A program made the translations under genes and the position numbers. The notes below the pieces were generated by a model. The model ran no database searches and was not told the origin of the DNA. It worked only from the letters and a program-made list of their open reading frames with translations. DNA of 48,091 bases. It comes from Thermoplasmata archaeon (GTDB taxonomy: Archaea; Thermoplasmatota; Thermoplasmata; Lutacidiplasmatales; UBA184). How positions within the stretch are numbered: the first letter of the stretch is position 1; every line of letters starts with the position of its first letter. Below are positions 41,106 through 48,091 of the stretch, piece after piece. Where the stretch lies: the NCBI GenBank assembly GCA_021826685.1, contig JAKAYT010000008.1, positions 1 through 48,091 on the forward strand, given 5' to 3'.

Positions 41106-42518
41106 GTGGCGGGCACGAGCGCGAACGTCCCTCGCATCCCGATCGACTACCGAACCGTCGACCGGGTCACCGGTCCCCTCCTCTTCGTGCGCGACGTCAC
41201 GAACGCCGCCTACGGAGAGATCGTCGAGATCGAGGTTCCCGGCGGAGAGCGACGGCAGGGCCAGGTGCTCGACTCGCGCAAAGGGCTCGCGATCGTTCAG
41301 GTGTTCGGCCCCACGATGGGCATGAACGTCGAGCAGACGAGCGTGAAGTTCCTCGGCGAGGTCGCGCGGCTCGCGGTCTCGGACGAGCTGCTCGGCCGCG
41401 TTTTCAACGGGCTCGGTGAGCCGCGCGATGGCGGGCCGAAGATCGTCAGCGAGCGCCGCTACGAGATCGTCGGGAACGCGATGAACCCGTACTCGCGCGA
41501 AGAGCCGAGCGAGTTCATCCAGACCGGCATCTCGACCATCGATGTCAACAACACGCTGGTGCGCGGCCAGAAGCTCCCGATCTTCTCGGGCGCGGGTCTT
41601 CCGCACAACCAGATCGCCGCCCAGATCGTTCGTCAGGCGAAGCTGAGGAACTCCTCCGAGAGCTTCGCGGTCGTCTTCGCCGCGATGGGAATCACGAGCG
41701 AGGAGGCCAACTACTTCCTGCGCGAGTTCGAGTCGACCGGGGCGCTCGAGCGCGCGGTCGTCTTCCTCAACCTCTCGAGCGACCCCTCGATGGAGCGCGT
41801 CGTCACGCCGCGGATGGCGCTCACCGCCGCCGAGTTCCTCGCCTACGAGCGCGACATGCACATCTTGGTCGTGCTCACGGACATGACCAACTACTGCGAG
41901 GCGCTCCGCGAGGTCGCTTCCGCCCGGGAGGAGGTACCGGGTCGCCGCGGCTACCCCGGATACATGTACACCGACCTTGCGACGATCTACGAACGCGCCG
42001 GGAAGATCCACGGACGCAAGGGATCGATCACCCAGCTCCCGATCCTGACGATGCCTGCGGACGACGTGACGCACCCGATCCCGGACCTGACCGGGTACAT
42101 CACCGAGGGCCAGATCTACGTGAGCCGCGAGCTCCAGCGCCGGGGGGTTTACCCTCCGATCGACGTCCTTCCTTCGCTCTCGCGCCTCATGAACCAGGGG
42201 ATCGGCAAGGACCGCACGCGCGAGGATCACCGCGGGGTCGCCGACCAGCTCTTCGCCGCCTACGCGACGGGAAAGGACCAACGCGCCCTCAGCGCGATCG
42301 TCGGCGAGGAGTCGCTAAGCCCCACCGACCGGATCTACCTCAAGATCGCGGACCGGTTCGAGACGGAGTTCGTCAACCAGCGGCCCGACGAGGACCGCTC
42401 GATCGACCAGAGCCTGGGGATCGCCTGGGAGATCCTGAGCGATCTTCCCGATTCCGAGCTCAAGCGCATTCGACCGGAGTTCGTGCAGAAGTACCGGGTT
42501 GCGAAGAAGGCCGCGTAG
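41106..42518 (+). CDS. atpB: A-type ATP synthase subunit B (non-catalytic)
   Basis: A 470-residue nucleotide-binding but non-catalytic head subunit. Signatures: [20 protein letters not shown], the degenerate P-loop [29 protein letters not shown] and [20 protein letters not shown], then [18 protein letters not shown]. The GTG at 41106 is preceded by GGGAGGTG at about eight bases and lies two bases after the atpA stop. Confidence 0.96.
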   Translation: MAGTSANVPRIPIDYRTVDRVTGPLLFVRDVTNAAYGEIVEIEVPGGERRQGQVLDSRKGLAIVQVFGPTMGMNVEQTSVKFLGEVARLAVSDELLGRVFNGLGEPRDGGPKIVSERRYEIVGNAMNPYSREEPSEFIQTGISTIDVNNTLVRGQKLPIFSGAGLPHNQIAAQIVRQAKLRNSSESFAVVFAAMGITSEEANYFLREFESTGALERAVVFLNLSSDPSMERVVTPRMALTAAEFLAYERDMHILVVLTDMTNYCEALREVASAREEVPGRRGYPGYMYTDLATIYERAGKIHGRKGSITQLPILTMPADDVTHPIPDLTGYITEGQIYVSRELQRRGVYPPIDVLPSLSRLMNQGIGKDRTREDHRGVADQLFAAYATGKDQRALSAIVGEESLSPTDRIYLKIADRFETEFVNQRPDEDRSIDQSLGIAWEILSDLPDSELKRIRPEFVQKYRVAKKAA

Positions 42519-42543
42519 GGACGGAAGAGGGAGGAGACGCGCG

Positions 42544-43188
42544 ATGCCCCCGGAGAATGTGCGGCCGACCCGGCTCGTCCTGTTGCAAACGCGCCGGCGC
42601 ATCGGGCTCGCGAAGCGCGGGCTCAATCTCCTCAAGCTCAAGCGCTCTGCGCTGATCGCCGAGTTCTTCGATCTTTCCAAGGAGGCGATGCGCCTGCGCG
42701 GGGACCTCGCGCAGCGCGTCGCCCGCGGCTACGAGGCGATCCGCGTCGCCGAGATGATGGAAGGAACGACCCGGCTCGAGAACATCTCGCTTCTGTTGCC
42801 CGAGATCACCCCGATCGGAGTGTCGACGAAGAACGTGATGGGCGTCAAGACCCCCCAGGTCCAACGCGGCGCCTACGCTCCGGTCCCCTCGGCCGCGCTG
42901 CTCGACCTGCCGACGTCGATTCACGAGGCGATCCACCACTTCCAGGGGATCTACCAGGTCGTGCTCGACATCGCGGAAAAGGAGAACGCGCTGCGCCGCC
43001 TGCTACTCGAGATCGAGAAGACCAAGCGCCGCGCCAGCGCCATCGAGAACGTCCTGATCCCTCGCCTTCAGGACACCGTACGCTACATCAAGTTCCGATT
43101 CGATGAGATGGAGCGCGACTCGTTCAGCATGCTCAAGACGGTGAAGCGGAAGATGGAACAGGAGGAAGCCGCCGGTGTGGGCGCCTAA
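42544..43188 (+). CDS. atpD: A-type ATP synthase subunit D (central stalk)
   Basis: A 214-residue coiled-coil rotor shaft subunit. N-terminal PTRLVLLQTRRRIGLAKRGL with LLKLKRSALI, and C-terminal RRASAIENVLIPRLQDTVRY, are the characteristic antiparallel helices; the middle part (PQVQRGAYAPVP) is a short non-helical insertion. ATG at 42544 follows GGGAGGAG. The stop lies inside the start of the 48-aa membrane protein gene. Confidence 0.95.
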   Translation: MPPENVRPTRLVLLQTRRRIGLAKRGLNLLKLKRSALIAEFFDLSKEAMRLRGDLAQRVARGYEAIRVAEMMEGTTRLENISLLLPEITPIGVSTKNVMGVKTPQVQRGAYAPVPSAALLDLPTSIHEAIHHFQGIYQVVLDIAEKENALRRLLLEIEKTKRRASAIENVLIPRLQDTVRYIKFRFDEMERDSFSMLKTVKRKMEQEEAAGVGA

Positions 43189-43321
43189 TCCGATCCACCC
43201 CGTCGCCGCGACGCCCGCAGCGCGTCGCTTCCGCGCGGTCTGGGTCCTCTCCTGGGCGTGGAAGATCGCCGCCGCGGTCCTCTTCCTGGCCCTCCTCGTC
43301 AAGCTATCGGGAGGCCTGTAG
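43175..43321 (+). CDS. 48-residue single-helix membrane protein in the ATPase operon
   Basis: A small ORF with GTG start at 43175, preceded by GGAGGA at about eight bases inside the end of atpD, which it overlaps by 14 bases. The product has a basic, Pro-containing N-terminus (APNPIHPVAATPAARRF) and one membrane helix of about 20 residues (VWVLSWAWKIAAAVLFLALL). It ends 9 bases before atpH. The fixed spacing, ribosome site and hydrophobicity argue that it is translated. It matches no standard A-ATPase subunit (A-F, H, I, K). It could be an accessory or assembly subunit, like the small e subunit of eukaryotic V-ATPase, but that is conjecture. Confidence 0.6.
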   Translation: MWAPNPIHPVAATPAARRFRAVWVLSWAWKIAAAVLFLALLVKLSGGL

Positions 43322-43330
43322 TAGGAACCC

Positions 43331-43699
43331 ATGGCCGCGAACGCATCCCCCTCTACGGTCGTCGGCTCGCTGGACGAACTCAAGCGCGTCAAGGACGTCG
43401 AACGCGAGTGGGACGAGCGCGTCCGCGACGCTCACGCGCGGGCGGACACGGCGCTCCAGCACCTGCGCGAAGACGCGGACGCCCGCATCGCTCTCGCGCG
43501 GACGGCGGCCCGCCAGTCCCGCGAGGAACGCGTCCGGGCCGCCCAGCAGGAGGGCGATCGCGAGGCTGCGCAGATCCTCGCTGCGGGAGCGGCCGAGGCG
43601 GAGCAGGTCGCCGCCGGCACCGGTTCGGCGCCGGCCGAGCAGCGAGAGGCGATCCTCCGCGCCGTGCTCGGGGAGTTTCTCACCGACGGTTCCGTGTAG
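43331..43699 (+). CDS. atpH: A-type ATP synthase subunit H (peripheral stalk)
   Basis: A 122-residue, charged, Ala-rich coiled-coil protein (VDEREW-type heptads; ADTALQHLREDADARIALAR, then AARQSREERVRAAQQEGDRE). This length, composition and place directly before atpI fit subunit H (also called G), which pairs with E in the peripheral stalks. Identification rests on context and coiled coil rather than on a motif. Confidence 0.85.
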   Translation: MAANASPSTVVGSLDELKRVKDVEREWDERVRDAHARADTALQHLREDADARIALARTAARQSREERVRAAQQEGDREAAQILAAGAAEAEQVAAGTGSAPAEQREAILRAVLGEFLTDGSV

Positions 43700-43721
43700 G
43701 TAGCCTTCGGAGAGGGGTGCG

Positions 43722-45731
43722 ATGGGGATCCTGCGACCGGAGCCGATGCGCAAGGTCGGCGTCCTCGGCCTTACGGACGACCGGGAAGCGGTGCTCACCG
43801 CGCTCCACGACCTGCGCGTGGCCCAGATCGAGCCGGTCTGCGCCGAGACGCTCCAGTACCTCGAGCCCGAACGCGCGAGCGAGACCCAGCGTTCTGTCGG
43901 CGACGAGGCCCTTCGGTTCCGGGGCCTGAAGGCGGCCCTCCCCTCGGTCCCCGTACCCCAGCCGATGCGGTTCCAGGACCTTCCGGCGATCCTCGCCGCC
44001 GCGCGGACCGTTCCGATCGATGCCGAGGTCGGCGCGCTCGTGCGGGAGGACGATCGCCTCCAGACGGAGCTCAAAGGGCTCCGGGAGACGGTCACACTCC
44101 TCGGGAAGCTCTCCTTCTATCACGACCCGCTGGACGACCTGTCGACCCGGACCTACCTACCGTTCCTCGCCGAGGGTCCTTTGGATCTGGTCGATCGGCT
44201 GCGAGCGACGTATCCGGCGGAGACGGAGGTCGTGACGGTCGCCGCGCCGGACCCGGCCCGGGCGATCGTCCTCTTCCCCCGCAGCCACGCGGACCTCGTC
44301 GGTCGAGTGCTCCCCTCCAGCGGGATCCGGTTGACGGCGGTGCCGACGCTCGCCCGGAGCGTCCCGGAGGAGACCGCCCGCCTCGAAGAGGAGAGCGCGC
44401 GCGTGACGCGACGGCGCGCCGAGATCCGGGCCCGGCTCGCCGAGATCTCGAAGGAGTGGTACCCTCTCGTCGCCGCGCTCGAAGAAGCGCTCTCCATCCA
44501 GAACCGGCTCTTCGAGGTCTACACCAAGCTCGGCCGAGGGCCGAACACCTTCGCGGTGGAGGGATGGGTCCCAAGGCGCGAACTCGATCGACTGCGCGCG
44601 GCCATCGAGCGCGTGAGCTCGGGCCGCGCGTACTTCTACCTCGTCCCGACGCGCGAGGAGCCGCCGACCCTGATGCGCAACCCCGCGGGCGTGCGGCGCT
44701 ACGAATTCTTCATCCGGTTCTACTCGCTCCCTCAGGCCACGGAGTGGGACCCGACGATCGTCTTCGCGATCGTCTTCCCCATCTTCTTCGGCCTCATGCT
44801 CGGCGATTGGGGCTACGGCCTCGTCATCCTCGGCATCAGCCTCTGGATGATCGGCGGGTTCCCCGGGGGCCGCTACGTCCCCCGAGCGCTGCGCAACTTC
44901 GTCACGAGGATCATGAGCCCGCCGGCGATGCGTCAGCTCGCCTACGCCCTCCTCCCCGGTTGCGCGATCGCGATCGGCCTCGGCCTCTACTTTGACGAGT
45001 TCTTCGGCTTCGCGGTGCTCCATACGCTGTTCGGCTACACCGCCCCGTTCTCGCCGCTCGCGAACGTCGGGACGCTCCTGGTCATCGCGGGATACATCGG
45101 CGTCGCGATGGTCACGTTCGGCTTCCTGCTCGGGGCCATCAAGGAGACCCTCCACCACCACCCGCGCGAGGCGGTCGCGAAGGTCGGCGGGATCATCTTC
45201 ACCTGGGGGATCGCCTTGTTCGGGCTCTACGTCATTCACCAGCACGGCTTCTCGGGCTCGCTCCTCTACCCGTACCTCGGGGTCGTGATCGCCGGGCTCG
45301 TGGTCCTCCTCGTCGGAGAGGGAGGCTTCGGGATCATGGGGCTCATCGAGATCGTGAGCCACATCCTGTCCTACACGCGTCTCGTGGGCATCCTGCTCGC
45401 GAGCGTCGTTCTCGCGAGCGTCATCGACCTCATCGGGACGCACCTGCCGCACCACTTCCCGGCGGAGTTCGTGGCCGTGGGGATCTTCGTCGGCGCGATC
45501 ATCCTCGTTATCGGCCAAGCGTTCAACGTCGTCCTCGGCGTCTTCGAGCCGGGGATCCAAGGGGCGCGTCTGATCTTCGTCGAGTACTTCTCGAAGTTCT
45601 ACACGGGCAACGGCCGGCCGTTCCGCCCGTTCGGCTCGGAGCGCGCCTACACCGCCCCTCCCGAGCCGCCGGGCGGCACCCCTTCGGGCGCGAGTCCCCT
45701 CGGCCCGATCCTGCGGGCCCCGGAGCCGTAG
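43722..45731 (+). CDS. atpI: A-type ATP synthase subunit I (a subunit)
   Basis: A 669-residue stator membrane subunit. The N-terminal cytoplasmic half (1-340) contains MRKVGVLGLTDDREAVLTAL and coiled coils and binds the peripheral stalks. The C-terminal half has about seven to eight helices, including FPIFFGLMLGDWGYGLVIL and the key SHILSYTRLVGILLASVVLA, whose Arg faces the ring carboxylate during ion transfer. The ending FVEYFSKFYTGNGRPFRPF is typical; a Pro-rich tail of about 35 residues is extra. AGGGG precedes the ATG. Last gene of the rightward unit, seven bases from the convergent atpC stop. Confidence 0.95.
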   Translation: MGILRPEPMRKVGVLGLTDDREAVLTALHDLRVAQIEPVCAETLQYLEPERASETQRSVGDEALRFRGLKAALPSVPVPQPMRFQDLPAILAAARTVPIDAEVGALVREDDRLQTELKGLRETVTLLGKLSFYHDPLDDLSTRTYLPFLAEGPLDLVDRLRATYPAETEVVTVAAPDPARAIVLFPRSHADLVGRVLPSSGIRLTAVPTLARSVPEETARLEEESARVTRRRAEIRARLAEISKEWYPLVAALEEALSIQNRLFEVYTKLGRGPNTFAVEGWVPRRELDRLRAAIERVSSGRAYFYLVPTREEPPTLMRNPAGVRRYEFFIRFYSLPQATEWDPTIVFAIVFPIFFGLMLGDWGYGLVILGISLWMIGGFPGGRYVPRALRNFVTRIMSPPAMRQLAYALLPGCAIAIGLGLYFDEFFGFAVLHTLFGYTAPFSPLANVGTLLVIAGYIGVAMVTFGFLLGAIKETLHHHPREAVAKVGGIIFTWGIALFGLYVIHQHGFSGSLLYPYLGVVIAGLVVLLVGEGGFGIMGLIEIVSHILSYTRLVGILLASVVLASVIDLIGTHLPHHFPAEFVAVGIFVGAIILVIGQAFNVVLGVFEPGIQGARLIFVEYFSKFYTGNGRPFRPFGSERAYTAPPEPPGGTPSGASPLGPILRAPEP

Positions 45732-45738
45732 GCCCGGC

Positions 45739-46818
45739 CTACGCGAAGCGGGGGTTTGTGAGCATGCGGCCGAGCCTTTCCGACGGGATGCCGTAGAGAA
45801 CCCCGTAGGTCACGCGCCGTAGGTCGGAGCGTTCCAGCTCGGCGATCAAGAGGTAGGCGAAGATCCCGCCCAAGCTCATCGGGTAGCTCGAGAGGCGCCG
45901 GAGCTCGGCCGCGGCCCGCTCGCGCTGGAGGTGGACGTCGTAGTGTGCGAGGCTCTGCGCCTCGGAGTACGCGGCGTTGCCCTCGGAGAGCGTGGGGTAA
46001 TGGGGCGAGAGGCGGTCGACGAGTTCCGGCACGGAGCGCGCGGTGTAGAGGTCGGTCGCCTCGTGGGCCGGGATCGATCCTCCCTCGATCCACCGGCCCT
46101 GGACGTCCTCGAGAGGGAGGTCGGAGTCCTTCCCCTTCAGGAGCACGAGCACGTTGCCGACGTCGATCTCGCTCCGGACGAGCTGGCGGACGATCCACTC
46201 ATCGCCCTGGAAGAAGCGGGCCGCCTCGAGGAGGCCCGCGTAGTACTGGATCCGCAAGGCATGCAGGAACGGGAAGATGTCCCGCGTGCGGCGGAACTCC
46301 TCGAGGAGCGGAAGGAGCGGACCGCCGTAGCCGAAGCGCACGAGGTCGGTGATGACCGCGTCGATCGTCGGTTGCCCTACCAGGTTGCGCAGGTCGTCCA
46401 GCGAGAGGGTACCGGCGATGAGACCCGCCGGGATGTCGCGGCTGCTGACGAGTTCGGTGTCGGAGAGCGTGAGCGGGCGGCTCTGCGCCTTGCTCGCGAG
46501 GATGGCCCCGATGTTCTCGATGTCCCAGCGCTTCAGATACGCGGCGATGACGAGGCGGCCGGCGAAGGGCGTCGCGTCGAAGGCGTGTCGGTTGCGCCGC
46601 ACGAGCGTGCGGTTGACCGCCGCTTCGATGAGCGGGAGCCCGGAGTAGGCCGCGCGGGCCTGATCCAGCTCGAAGGCGTACGGGGTCAGGGCGAGCTGTT
46701 TCGCGATCTCGTCGACGGAGGTCGCGGAGAGGAACGGGGCGAATGACTCCTTCGTGAGGAATGAGATGCCGTCGGCTTTGAGGCGGCCGAGGGAGCTCGC
46801 ATAGGGGCTGCCGGCCAC
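45739..46818 (-). CDS. atpC: A-type ATP synthase subunit C (d subunit)
   Basis: A 359-residue, all-helical funnel that couples the central stalk to the c ring. The three-fold repeat is visible through similar helices such as YLKRWDIENIGAILASKA, RIQYYAGLLEAARFFQGDE, VRSEIDVGNVLVLLKGKDSD and ERSDLRRVTYGVLYGIPS. ATG at 46818 follows the atpE stop by 15 bases. Last gene of the leftward K-E-C unit. Confidence 0.94.
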   Translation of the reverse strand: MAGSPYASSLGRLKADGISFLTKESFAPFLSATSVDEIAKQLALTPYAFELDQARAAYSGLPLIEAAVNRTLVRRNRHAFDATPFAGRLVIAAYLKRWDIENIGAILASKAQSRPLTLSDTELVSSRDIPAGLIAGTLSLDDLRNLVGQPTIDAVITDLVRFGYGGPLLPLLEEFRRTRDIFPFLHALRIQYYAGLLEAARFFQGDEWIVRQLVRSEIDVGNVLVLLKGKDSDLPLEDVQGRWIEGGSIPAHEATDLYTARSVPELVDRLSPHYPTLSEGNAAYSEAQSLAHYDVHLQRERAAAELRRLSSYPMSLGGIFAYLLIAELERSDLRRVTYGVLYGIPSERLGRMLTNPRFA

Positions 46819-46833
46819 GAGCGCGTCCCTCCG

Positions 46834-47385
46834 CTACGCGAGGAGCTCGCGGACGCGGTCTTCGCGCAGGCGCAGAAGCTCGTTGAAGGAGAGGTCGAGC
46901 TGGCGGCTCCCGTCGGGGGTCTCGGCGATGAGGCCTCCCACGATGGGGATGGGGTTCGGATCGACGCGCCCCGGAGCGATGCGCTTCAAGGCCGCGGCGT
47001 CCTCGGCCCGACCTTTGAGACGCACGTCCGGGCCGAGGGCCCCGGTCGCGTAGCGGTACATGCGCTCGAGGACCTTCGGGTACTCCGGACGGGTCGTGTA
47101 GTCGGCGAGCAGTTGGTGGGTGGCGCCGAGCGAGGACTTCAATCGCGCCTCGCGCGCCTCATACAGGCGCTGCCGGGACCGAAGCTTCGCGGCGGCGACC
47201 CGCTGCACGCGCTCGTGGTTCGCCTCGATGGTCCCCGCGCGCTCGGACTCTTGCTGTATCTCGAGAATGCGCCGGTCTCGATCGGCCGCGATCTTGGCCG
47301 TCTCGATCGCGGCGTTCTCTTCGATGGAGCGGACCTCGGCCTCGCCTCGGGCGCGAATCTCTTCGACGAGGCGGTCTAGGCTCAT
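46834..47385 (-). CDS. atpE: A-type ATP synthase subunit E (peripheral stalk)
   Basis: A 183-residue protein: N-terminal coiled coil (SLDRLVEEIRARGEAEVRSI, then AAIETAKIAADRDRRILEIQ) and a C-terminal globular head-binding domain with GGLIAETPDGSRQLDLSFNE, matching the GGxxxxxxDG pattern of subunit E. The ATG at 47385 begins at the family's normal start; the frame is open further upstream but overlaps the end of atpK. Confidence 0.95.
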   Translation of the reverse strand: MSLDRLVEEIRARGEAEVRSIEENAAIETAKIAADRDRRILEIQQESERAGTIEANHERVQRVAAAKLRSRQRLYEAREARLKSSLGATHQLLADYTTRPEYPKVLERMYRYATGALGPDVRLKGRAEDAAALKRIAPGRVDPNPIPIVGGLIAETPDGSRQLDLSFNELLRLREDRVRELLA

Positions 47386-47405
47386 CGCGCCCCGCTCGTC
47401 CCGGA

Positions 47406-47624
47406 CTACAGGATCCCCAGCAGCAGGATGATCCCGAGCACGAACCCGATGATCCACAGCGTCTCGGGGATGACGAAGAAGAAGAGCACCTGACCGAACT
47501 TCTCGGGCTTCTCGGCGATGATCCCCATACCGGCGGCGCCGATCCCGGACTGGGCCATGCCCGTCCCGATCAGGCCTCCGGCGATTGCGATACCCGCGGC
47601 GAGCACGGCGTAATCCGATACCAT
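47406..47624 (-). CDS. atpK: A-type ATP synthase subunit K (c-ring proteolipid)
   Basis: A 72-residue two-helix hairpin. Helix 1 is AVLAAGIAIAGGLIGTGMAQ with a polar Gln, the loop is IIAEKPEKFGQ, and helix 2 LFFFVIPETLWIIGFVLGII has the ion-binding Glu54 in PETL. Gln in helix 1 plus Glu-Thr in helix 2 resembles sodium-binding rings, but proton coupling is equally possible from sequence alone. The ATG at 47624 lies about 50 bases from the strong TATA at 47671-47677, giving a leader of roughly 20 bases. Confidence 0.94.
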   Translation of the reverse strand: MVSDYAVLAAGIAIAGGLIGTGMAQSGIGAAGMGIIAEKPEKFGQVLFFFVIPETLWIIGFVLGIILLLGIL

Positions 47625-47670
47625 CTTCGATCGACCTCGGGGCGAGCCCGGCGGGCCGATTTGGGTCGCC

Positions 47671-47677
47671 TATATAA
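47671..47677 (-). promoter_or_regulatory. TATA box of the leftward ATPase unit
   Basis: TTATATA on the minus strand in the 77-base gap between the VKOR-family gene and atpK. The transcription start is expected near 47647, 23 bases before the ATG. Confidence 0.6.
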
Positions 47678-47701
47678 CGCAGAGCCGACCGCCGGTTCGG
47701 G

Positions 47702-48091
47702 CTACGGTTCGTCTTCGTTTTCGTCGGAGTCGTTGGGGGTCTCGGGAGGGGCGCGGGCGAGGGCGATCGCGCCGCCCCAAGCGATGAATCCCATCGCGTA
47801 CGCCGAGGCGCAGACGACGCAAACCGCGTGGATCACGGACAGTTCTACGTAGAGGAAGTACAGGGCCAAGGCGATTCCGATGGTCGTGAGCGCGATGAGT
47901 CCGTAGACGTAGCGCCGGTCCTTGGGATTCCGCTCGGCCAGGCTAGCCACGACGAGGATCAGTATGAATCCGAGCACTCCCCAGAGCCAGTCGGGGAGGT
48001 AGAGCGTGGTCGTATGGCCGCTGTTGGCCACCGCTGCGCACGAGAAGAACGTGTTGATCGTGCAAAGCTTGGTCAGCCCTGCATCGATCAC
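47702..48091 (-). CDS. VKOR-family disulfide oxidoreductase, 5' end outside window
   Basis: At least 129 residues of a vitamin K epoxide reductase homologue; the gene runs past the right edge, and the first helix is probably missing. The loop-cysteine pair is CTINTFFSCAAVANSG (Cys and Ser-Cys as in VKOR), and the active-site CxxC is IHAVCVVCASAYAMGF at the start of the last helix. In prokaryotes VKOR reoxidises DsbA-like thiol oxidases using quinone. The C-terminal tail is acidic (DENEDEP). No DsbA-like gene is in the window. Confidence 0.88.
   Translation of the reverse strand: MIDAGLTKLCTINTFFSCAAVANSGHTTTLYLPDWLWGVLGFILILVVASLAERNPKDRRYVYGLIALTTIGIALALYFLYVELSVIHAVCVVCASAYAMGFIAWGGAIALARAPPETPNDSDENEDEP

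Overview
The window is a gene-dense, high-GC archaeal chromosome segment. Archaeal markers are an A-type (A/V) ATP synthase, ribosomal proteins uS15 and eL37, an archaeal/eukaryotic-type TrpRS, an archaeal RecJ-like nuclease, a PolB2-type polymerase, and TATA boxes 24-31 bases upstream of start codons (mostly leaderless genes). A bacterial-type GyrA plus an intein at the Walker A site of the ATPase A subunit point to Thermoplasmatota, probably a high-GC uncultured lineage. That placement is inference. No rRNA, tRNA, CRISPR array or insertion sequence was recognised.

Layout. 1-880: CopD-like membrane protein (-). 881-2013: gene-poor stretch with decayed remnants. 2014-3436: a leaderless (-) operon of a Cys-rich small protein, a PadR regulator and a methyltransferase. 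3972-5489: RibA and an ExxE-repeat membrane protein (+). 5716-6656: zinc-ribbon protein (-) and SixA phosphatase (+). 6619-9590: ppx and two tandem thymidylate kinases (-), divergent from a CHAD-domain protein (9704-10663, +); Ppx and CHAD suggest a polyphosphate locus. 10688-13030: a winged-helix DNA methyltransferase and a HAD hydrolase. 13032-18645: thioredoxin reductase (-) divergent from carA-carB (+). 18642-21316 (-): a glutaredoxin-like/RAM fusion, an RGG-tailed OB-fold single-strand-binding protein, TrpRS. 21439-26054 (+): uS15, RecJ-like nuclease, GyrA and a zinc ribbon, tightly coupled. 26051-28295: dihydropteroate synthase (-), P-loop kinase (+), eL37 (+). 28282-28860: alkyladenine glycosylase (-).

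29095-36191 (-) is the most interesting stretch: a RecA-like protein without a Walker A lysine, an 81-aa protein behind a perfect Shine-Dalgarno, a B-family polymerase with an altered YxDTDS motif and a degenerate exonuclease (PolB2 type), a HEAT-repeat protein, a GNAT acetyltransferase and a glycosyltransferase-like protein. The genes are overlapping or closely spaced. The composition resembles a translesion 'mutasome' cassette, analogous to bacterial ImuA-ImuB-DnaE2.

36304-37518 holds a DUF72 protein (-) and a 2x[4Fe-4S] ferredoxin (+) with a hairpin/T-tract terminator. 37612-47624 is the complete A-type ATPase, split into two convergent units: F-A(intein)-B-D-(48-aa membrane protein)-H-I on + and K-E-C on -. 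The 48-aa single-helix protein is not among the standard A-ATPase subunits. The window ends inside a VKOR-family gene (-).
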